Origin: Butyriboletus loyo
Taxonomy: Eukaryota > Basidiomycota > Agaricomycetes > Boletales > Boletaceae
Assembly: GCA_038093515.1 (NCBI GenBank)
Contig: JBBPSI010000084.1
Coordinates: forward strand, 1 to 64,000
Length of the DNA: 64,000 nucleotides
Direction of reading: 5' to 3'
Under the pieces are notes generated by a model that was given only the letters and a program-made list of their open reading frames with translations, searched no databases and had not been told where the DNA came from. Shown here one piece after another: positions 56,968 to 64,000 of this stretch; positions within the stretch are counted from its first letter, which is position 1; the number at the start of each line of letters is the position of its first letter. The translations under genes were made by a program, and so were the position numbers.

Positions 56968-59209
56968 ATGCTTACCGAACGCCTGTCCGCATGGTTCGGT
57001 GCAGATCACGGTGGTGTCGTCAAAGACGTGCTCTCAGGGAAGGAACGCATCCTCCCGCTCCTGGACGGCGTTCGACGGTACCCATGTCAAACCCTTTCGG
57101 CATGTCATTTTGCCGCATTGAATTTCGTGCGGGTCGCGTTTAAACATATACACATGCATCGTGCGCGAGGGAACTCGAGCCAGAGCATGAGTATGGTGCG
57201 ATGGTTGAGTGCCATCATGGAGCGGCGTGTCCTCGAGGTACGTATGTGGGTCAAGGGGGGTTGGGGGGGGGGGGATGTTTCACGTGGGGTTTGATCATCG
57301 AGACGGTCGTCGGTGCTGACGATTCGTTTCGTGGCATTGTAGGATATGTTGTCTCCGTGCGAGCAGTTGACCGGCGAGCAGGCGATTCGATTGGATGAAA
57401 TGTGTCGCGTACCTTTATTCGAGGGTACGCTCGTGCACGTTGCGACCAAGCATGGCCCTCCGAGTATGATCCTCCTCAAACAATCGTTGCGGTTAGTCGT
57501 TTTCTCTGATTTTTCATCCTTAATAAACGGGACTAACTCACTTTTTTTTATGGGGGCAGGCAAATGCAATTATACGCATCCCCCGTCTCAGCCATGGTCG
57601 TGAGCCGCAATGCGAGCACGATGGTATGTCTGAAGCTCCGCGAAAATTTCAAAGACGTCTTTTTTGTACTCGATTTCGCTCTCGCTCCGTCAGAGCGCGG
57701 CCACAGCCACGGCAATACACTCGCCCTTGTGATCAGCACGTCCTTGGAGCAAACAGCGGCCCGCATGTCGGGGATCTTGCCGGTGGACAACCGCTTGGTC
57801 ACACGCGATAGGCAATGGCAAGCGCAGCTGTTTACGAGCTGTACGATATGCATGTTTACCCCTGCGGGAAGGGCTGCATTGTTGTCAGAGGCCGAGTCGT
57901 TGGCGGTCGACGAGAGCATTGGGTTGTTGAGGGCCGTGGGGGAAATAGATGATCGAGGACAGGATTGGGAGAGCGAAAGAGAGACGAACAGAGGCCGAAA
58001 TCCGACCCAACGCCAAGGTGATCAACCCTCCGGACCAAGTGACAGAGAACTGTGGGAAAGGACTCCGTTGGACGTTGGTGGGGCTGTGCCAACGATGCAG
58101 AGCCATAGGCACGCTGGACGTGTCGGCGTTGGGCCGTTGGGAGAAGGGTCAAGTGCACGCATGGCGGAACTACAGCCGAAGACGACATTCATACCGTACG
58201 AGCGGACCAAACGACACTGCCGAATATTCTTCCAAGACGATGAATCGTCTGCCTCGATAAGCCCGAGCCCGAGCCCGAGCCCCATCTCGCTCTCGTCTGA
58301 AGAAGAAATGTGTTTTGAATGCGTGGTTTGTTTTGAGGACATACCTGAGAAGGAAGGGATCCATCTTCTTCCTTGTGCTCACGGATTCTGTAGAGGTTGC
58401 CTTGTGGGACATGTCTGCTCAAAGATCGAGGAGCGCAAGTTCCCTGTGTTCTGCCCTCTGTGCATGGTGGAACAGGGAAACGCCAATCCTTCTGGTGAGC
58501 AGTAGCCCCCGATGGGATCGTTAGGTAGTTGCTGATGAAGATCACGAACAGTTGTGTCCGGATCCTTGGTTCAACGACTCGGGGTATCCGAGGAACAATA
58601 TACGATCTGGTCTGAGCTCGAAATGGCACATTTGTGTGTGCGGGTACATTGTCGCAGGTGATCGACGCATAGATCTGCATGTTTCCTGTCCCTGGAACTC
58701 ATAGTGGCGCAAGGTGCAATCGCTCGGCGTTCGTCGACAAGGAAGACTATGAACAACTTGAACAACTCAATTGTCCGTTCCCAGGGTGCAGACATACCTG
58801 GTGCAAGAACTGTCAGCAGAGCCTTTCGAGAGATAGACCGAAACACTCTTGTGACGGAACGGAGGAACTGGGGTTTCTCGTGAAACAGATGGGATGGAAG
58901 TACTGTCCAAGTAAGCGCGTTTCTCACCTTGAAGAAAACACGAGTTGGTGATCTTTGGTCACAGAATGCCGCACCCCGGTTCAGAAGAATGGGGGATGCA
59001 ATCATATGGCGGTGAGTTGAATGTATAACGCATGCCGTCTTGGACCGTCGTTGATGGTACATTCGCTTTGCAACACCGATGCTCAGTGCGTGACTCCGGG
59101 GTGCAACACGCATTTTTGTTACAGGTGCGGGAAGCAGATCACAAGGGCATCTATCCCGTTCCTTGTGAGGTCTGCTGTGAACGCGCATTTCAAACAATGC
59201 ACGCTTTAA
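56968..59209 (+). CDS. RBR (RING1-IBR-RING2) E3 ubiquitin ligase, copy B
   Basis: Paralogue of the upstream gene in the same orientation. Exons: MLTERLSAWFG to IMERRVLE, DMLSPCEQLTGEQ to LKQSLR, QMQLYASPVSAMVVSRN to NANPS, then SLVQRLGVSEEQYTIWSELE, CNRSAFVDKEDYEQLEQL to YCPS, ECRTPVQKNGGCNHMA and CVTPGCNTHFCYRCGKQIT, stop at 59209. RING1 reads CFECVVCFEDIPEKE, CAHGFCRGC, FCPLC; the IBR reads NCPFPGCRHTWCKNCQQ; RING2 keeps the candidate catalytic Cys after CNHMA. A low-complexity Ser-Pro stretch (SPSPSPSPISLSS) lies before RING1 where copy A has its coiled coil. The first intron holds a long poly-G tract. The start is the first suitable ATG and is only moderately certain. Confidence 0.83.
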
Positions 59210-59229
59210 GTTATCCGGAGACGTAGCAC

Positions 59230-59645
59230 CATAGGGCCGTTTCGGAGCTCGACGAGCCTCCTATAATTCTCTGTAGTACTAGGTCAGCCTCACCAGTGGG
59301 TCGGCAGTGGCTAGGACTGGTTCTGGCCACTCGGTTATAACTGTAACCCTACTAAAAGCCGTCAGTCTGGGACTCACTGGACCACGACACACTGACCAGT
59401 TTTTTACAAGTAACACTTTTCATTGTATTGTATTACAAGTTGTGTTGATATCTTATATCGCTGTAGAACTGGTAGTTAGTACAGTACGGGTGGTCGTTTC
59501 TTACGTATTTGATTGGTCGAGGTGGCTGTGCTCTGCCAAGTATTTGTACATGTTTTGATATTGCCACGTCCGTTAACGACTTCGTGTCAAATCCTAACAA
59601 GCCAAACGTTGTCTTTCTACCTTCTGCCTCCTGGGCTCCTTCGTA
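59230..59645. other. Intergenic / SEC61 promoter region
   Basis: No gene seen. This should include the 3' UTR of RBR copy B and the promoter of SEC61. Confidence 0.4.
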
Positions 59646-59647
59646 TA

Positions 59648-61409
59648 ATGAGCGGGTGTAAGTTATCCTCTTCTGTTCCACAGCTTCGAGCCGCCAACTC
59701 TTTCCCTTACAGTTCGGTTTTTAAATCTCGTCCGGCCTTTCCTTCCACTTCTGCCTGAAGTCTCTTCTCCAGACCGCAAGGTGCGTGGCCAACAGCGTTC
59801 AATGACACCATTCCTCATTCTTCTCCAGGTGCCATTCAACCAAAAACTACTATGGACGGCGGTAACGCTCCTTATTTTCTTGGTTTGCTCCCAAGTCCCG
59901 CTCTACGGAATCATGTCCTCCGATTCGGCTGACCCTCTGTACTGGATGCGTGTCATCCTCGCTTCAAACCGTGGTACTCTCATGGAACTCGGCATCAGCC
60001 CAATCATCACTAGTGGAATGATCATGCAACTATTGGCTGGTGCAAACTTGATTGACGTCGACTTCAGCTTGAAGGAAGACCGCGCTCTTTTCGGTGGTGC
60101 ACAGAAATGTAGGTCTTTTACCTTGGGCGGCCTTCAACACCGCCAATGCTTTTGCTGACCGACGTTTTAGTGTTCGCTCTCATTATTTCTCTTGGTCACG
60201 CCACTGTCTATGTCCTCACGGGTCTCTACGGGCAGCCCAAGGATCTGGGTGCCGGTATTTGCTTGTTGCTCATTATTCAGCTTGTCGCCGCAGCTCTTAT
60301 CGTCATTTTACTTGATGAGCTCCTCCAGAAGGGTTATGGTCTTGGTTCCGGTATCTCCCTTTTCATCGCTACCAACATTTGTGAAACCATCATCTGGAAG
60401 GCATTCTCCCCGACGACTGTTAACACTGGTCGTGGTCCAGAGTTTGAAGGTGCAATTGTTGCTTCTTTCCACCTCCTCTTCACCTGGAACGACAAGGGCC
60501 GTGCGCTGCGTGAGGCCTTCTGGCGAGACCGTCTCCCGAACATCATGAACTTGATTGCCACAGTTGTCGTCTTTGCCGTTGTCATTTATTTGCAAGGCTT
60601 CCGCATCGAGATCCCTGTCAAGAGCAACCGCTTCCGTGGGCAACGCGGCTCGTACCCCATAAAACTCTTCTACACGTCCAATATGCCCATCATGCTCCAG
60701 TCTGCCCTTACTTCCAACGTGTTTATCATCTCTCAGATGCTTGCTTCGCGTTTTCCCTCCAACCTTTTGGTGAAGCTCATTGGTGTGTGGGAGGTGCGTC
60801 TTGATGTCGAATGCGTCACGGAAGTTTATTAATCACGTGAACACATAGCCCCGCGAAGACTCACCGCACCTCCATGCTATCTCCGGTATCGCTTACTACA
60901 TGTCTCCCCCTCATACTATCAAAGAGGCCCTCCTTGATCCCATTCACACCGCTCTCCATGTCGCCTTTGTTGTCTCTGCCTGTGCTCTCTTTTCCAAGAC
61001 TTGGATTGAAGTTTCAGGAAGTGGTCCTCGGGACGTTGCTAAACAACTCAAGGATCAACAGATGGTTAGTGCCCATACCGGAACCTGTTCTTGTGTGGTG
61101 CTGACTATGTATAGGTCATGGCTGGTCACCGGGAAGGTTCAATGTACAAGGAACTGAAGCGCGTGATCCCAACTGCCGCTGCTTTCGGAGGGGCCATCCT
61201 TGGTCTCGTGTCCGTCACTGCTGACTTGATGGGTGCTATCGGTAGCGGAACCGGTATCCTCATGGCAGTCACGATCATCTACAGCTGTATGTGTTCGTTC
61301 TCTCGTCGTTCTGTGGTGCACCGTTGATGACATGCACCGCACAGATTGGGAGATCGGCATTCGGGAGTCTGGCGGCCCCGAGATGGCTGCGCTGGGTGAC
61401 CTATTGTAA
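59648..61409 (+). CDS. SEC61: Sec61 alpha, pore subunit of the ER protein translocon
   Basis: The channel subunit of the endoplasmic reticulum translocon, moving secretory proteins through and membrane proteins into the ER membrane. Seven exons: 59648-59657, 59713-59780, 59829-60117 (about), 60171-60794, 60849-61064, 61115-61286 and 61345-61409, all joining in phase. Recognised text: [29 protein letters not shown], the plug region [104 protein letters not shown] and [12 protein letters not shown] before TAA. The length of about 475 residues and ten membrane spans fit the family. It looks intact and is a strongly conserved housekeeping gene, useful for placing the species. Confidence 0.96.
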
Positions 61410-62247
61410 AAAAGCAAATAGATTTTCTTTCATCTCGACGTGCTTGGCCGTCTTTTCCATGAGCTAGGTAACATAGATGGAGGGAAGGGAATATAAAATA
61501 GCATAAAAGAGATCACGATGGGTTGCGAACTTTATACTGTTAGCAGTGACCGTCTTCACCAGCGTCTCAAGGGCCTCTTGGATATTGTGGTAGTACGTAT
61601 GGTATGATCATCTGAGGGGGCGTTGAAGCACGCACAGACGCTGTTCCAGACCAAATGTGAGTCCTTTGCGGAGAGATCTCTTTCCAGTTGAGTTTGGCAG
61701 GAACGTCACATGTCTACATGATTCACGCCCACGGTCGCGGTCCGCCCAGGGGTGAGATTGCTGCCCCTGAGGCTGGCCGAACTTTAGCTGCACGAGCGAG
61801 GATGCTACTTCGGTACCAACAAGCTGCTTGTTCGTCTAGGTGTCTTGTCGGTTCAAGAACAGCCCAATCTGAACTTCTTGTCAAACGCAAAACGGTTGGC
61901 TTTGCAAGCTTACAGGTATGTCAGGTTCACAATGCGCAATGATGTTTCATGTACTAGAACGGGTACTACTACCGCTTTTCCGACTCCACAGCGTGTCATG
62001 TGTCCTCAATTATCTATTCCCATCGTCTTTGCCAGGAAAGGCAACAATGGTCTCAGGCAATCAGGACGGTTTCATCACGTGGGTTCCCCTCCATCCCATC
62101 TGGAGACAGTTACTGACCAGGATTACGTAGATTCGGTTCCCATGGATATATTGAGATACACAGGTTCATTAGCTGGCTTCCAGATCCCAAGGCCTAGTTG
62201 TCTTTTGCCTCCCTCTCCCCCCAACACGCAGAGGCATCGTACCCATC
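61410..62247. other. Gap between SEC61 and the MFS gene, possible small unrecognised gene
   Basis: A plus-strand frame starts MGCELYTVSSDRLHQRLKGL (ATG at about 61,528), and a second piece at 61.8-61.92 kb reads CYFGTNKLLVRLGVLSVQEQ after a TAG acceptor-like site. The pieces could be exons of one gene, but I could not join them confidently or recognise a family. The rest looks like 5' UTR of the MFS gene. Confidence 0.25.
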
Positions 62248-64000
62248 ATGTCTACCACACCCAAGAATATTCGCGATGGGAGTCTTGTCGATAAAGGGAC
62301 GCTCGAGGCCGAGATCGATCGAGCTTCCTCTGCAGACGACGACACACCCCGTGCACTCAGCCCTGAGGAGGAGAAACGACTTTGGCGCAAGGTCGATCTA
62401 CGGTTGATGCCAATTTTAAGTTTGATATACCTTCTTTCTTTCATGGACCGAGGTAGGCTAGACAAGTTTTAGTCGGATTCACAAGCTGAGAGCCGATGCG
62501 TTCTTCTATTATTATTCCGATCGGACAGGCAATATTGGTGCGTTTACTCGTCGCTTGGCGTGCTTGGTCTACCTTTGGCAGACTCACTTTGAGCAAAGGA
62601 AATGCCAAGCTCGATGGTCTCTTGACGCAGCTTGACCTCACTGGAAACAGATACAACATTGCTCTCGTGCGTTCATATCTTCCTTCTTGTGCAGGTGCCT
62701 CTTATAATTCGAATTACAGACCATGTTTTTCATCGTATGTACTCTGCGCTTGTCTTTCAAGCGCGCATGCCTCAGCTCGTTTTCTTACTAGTCGTATTGC
62801 ATATTTGAATGTCCGGCCAAGTGAGTGCCTTGGTTCCCGAGATCATTCTCCGAGCTTATGCAGCCCTTCAGTCTCGTCTTAAAGGTGTTTCGTCCATCGA
62901 GGTAAGCTAATCCGAGGTAGCGCATACGTATTGCTGATGCACGAGGGGGGTAAGATGGCTTCCGGGTATCATGGTGAGTTGGATGCCTTGACCCATTGGT
63001 ATTTGTTGCTGATGACGCTCAGGTGTTGTGGGGCATTATTATGTACGCTACTCTAGTATCCCATAATTTGGGCGCAACACTCACCCCATTTCTAGGACAC
63101 TGATGGGTCTCGTGAAAACGTAACGCGTGTTTATTGTTGGGATGTCTCGAGATTGATAAACGTGATTGGCAGATACCCTCAATTGATTGGTGTTCGCTTC
63201 TGTCTCGGCGTCGCGGAAGCTGGCCTTTTCCCTGGTGTTACCTACTAGTTTGTTGTGAGCTGACGAATTATTCGTGAACTGACGTGCAAACTATAGCCTC
63301 ACATTATGGTACCCAAGACATATGCTTCAGTACCGCATTGGTCTCTTCTTTGGAGCAGCAACAATAGCAGGTGAAGAACATGGAGACTCATGCCCTTCCC
63401 ATTCTAAAACGTAATTGAAGGTGCTTTTTCTGGCCTCTTTGCATTTGGGTTAGGTTACATGGGTGGAGTAGGACACTTAGAGGGTTGGTCGTGGATATTT
63501 GTGAGTTACGTCCGAGTGCCGTGATTTATTGTTCTAATAGCCACTTTAACAGATCATCGAAGGACTGCTGACCGTGGTTGTTGCGCTTGTTGCTTTCTTC
63601 GGTGAGTTCAGAGTTCTCTTGATCATCAACATTCGGTTTCGATACCTTTGTCAGTGATCGTCGATTTCCCGTCAACTGCCACTTTCCTGACTCCGGAAGA
63701 ACGGGCGTACCTTGTATGGAGGAAAAGTGTGTTGACCCTGTTTCTTAAGATGCATAGGGACTGATATATGATAGAATACGATAATTCGACCGTTGGGGAA
63801 GAGGAGCATTTTGCTCTCCGCCATGTCATAGCTCCCTTTATTGATTGGCAGGTCTATTTGCATCTGCTTGTCTACATGTCGATCGTTGCTCCTCGTGCGT
63901 GACGGGTTACCCTCTTCATATTTGGTAATGCGAGGCTCACCGCTCCGAACCCAGTGTATGGCATCACCTTTTTCCTTCCGTAAGTTATTTCATTGTTGGT
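62248..64000 (+). CDS. MFS transporter, anion:cation symporter type (allantoate/nicotinate permease-like), 5' part
   Basis: A twelve-span permease of the ACS family, which in fungi imports organic anions such as allantoate, nicotinate or vitamins with protons. The ATG at 62248 gives MSTTPKNIRDGSL, then KRLWRKVDLRLMPILSLIYL and LSFMDRGNIGN. About a dozen small introns follow, all in phase: ALTMFFISYCIFECPANLVL, FRPSRWLPGIMVLWGIIMTL, LVKTYPQLIGVRFCLGVAEA (the conserved motif before the fifth span), GLFPGVTYYLTLWYPRHMLQ, GLFFGAATIAGAFSGLFAFG, WSWIFIIEGLLTVVVALVAF, FLTPEERAYLVWRKKYDNS and the seventh-span region ending YGITFFLP. The window ends in an intron. It looks intact so far; the substrate cannot be told from this part. 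Confidence 0.85.

Overview
The window is a piece of nuclear DNA from a filamentous basidiomycete, most likely an agaricomycete. Introns are mostly 45-60 bases with GT..AG ends, many genes have very small exons, and recognisable families include Agaricomycotina RBR ubiquitin ligases, F-box proteins and DUF6533 membrane proteins. I lean towards Boletales from the style of the WD40 and DUF6533 proteins, but that is an impression and not proof.

Positions 1 to about 47.5 kb are a mosaic of segmental duplications. The backbone is seven copies (c1 to c7, all on the minus strand, starts at 1591, 7632, 16317, 22744, 28502, 33335 and 37644) of one gene: a seven-bladed WD40 propeller on a single long exon, followed by five small exons encoding a basic Ser/Pro-rich tail. 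Two tail types occur: type I in c1, c2, c3 and c5, and type II in c4, c6 and c7. Three further units (about 39.3, 43.4 and 46.1 kb) keep tail pieces but have lost the WD40 exon. Between the units lie decayed gene pieces that were copied along: fragments of YTM1, a GDSL/CE16 esterase, a DUF6533 membrane protein and several unidentified relics. The last part, 42.25-47.52 kb, is a nearly perfect tandem duplication of a 2.67 kb unit whose right edge lies in the last codons of the intact YTM1 gene.

The right-hand 16 kb (47.5-64 kb) is ordinary gene-dense sequence. In order it holds YTM1 (ribosome biogenesis, minus), a damaged F-box/LRR-like gene (minus), an SGNH/GDSL esterase of the CE16 type (minus), two tandem RBR ubiquitin ligases (plus), SEC61 alpha (plus) and the 5' part of an MFS anion/cation-type permease (plus, cut by the window end).

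The observation I rate highest is in the WD40 array. Framework residues are almost invariant between copies, while differences cluster at a few fixed positions in each blade, next to the first conserved Val/Ile and in the short loop before the third strand. On the WD40 fold these positions form one face of the propeller. Fungal HET-type (NWD) recognition genes diversify in the same pattern. Here the propeller carries no NACHT domain in the same gene. The WD40 exons stay open in all seven copies while the co-duplicated YTM1, esterase and DUF6533 pieces are full of stops, which suggests selection on the array. A recognition or allorecognition role is inference.
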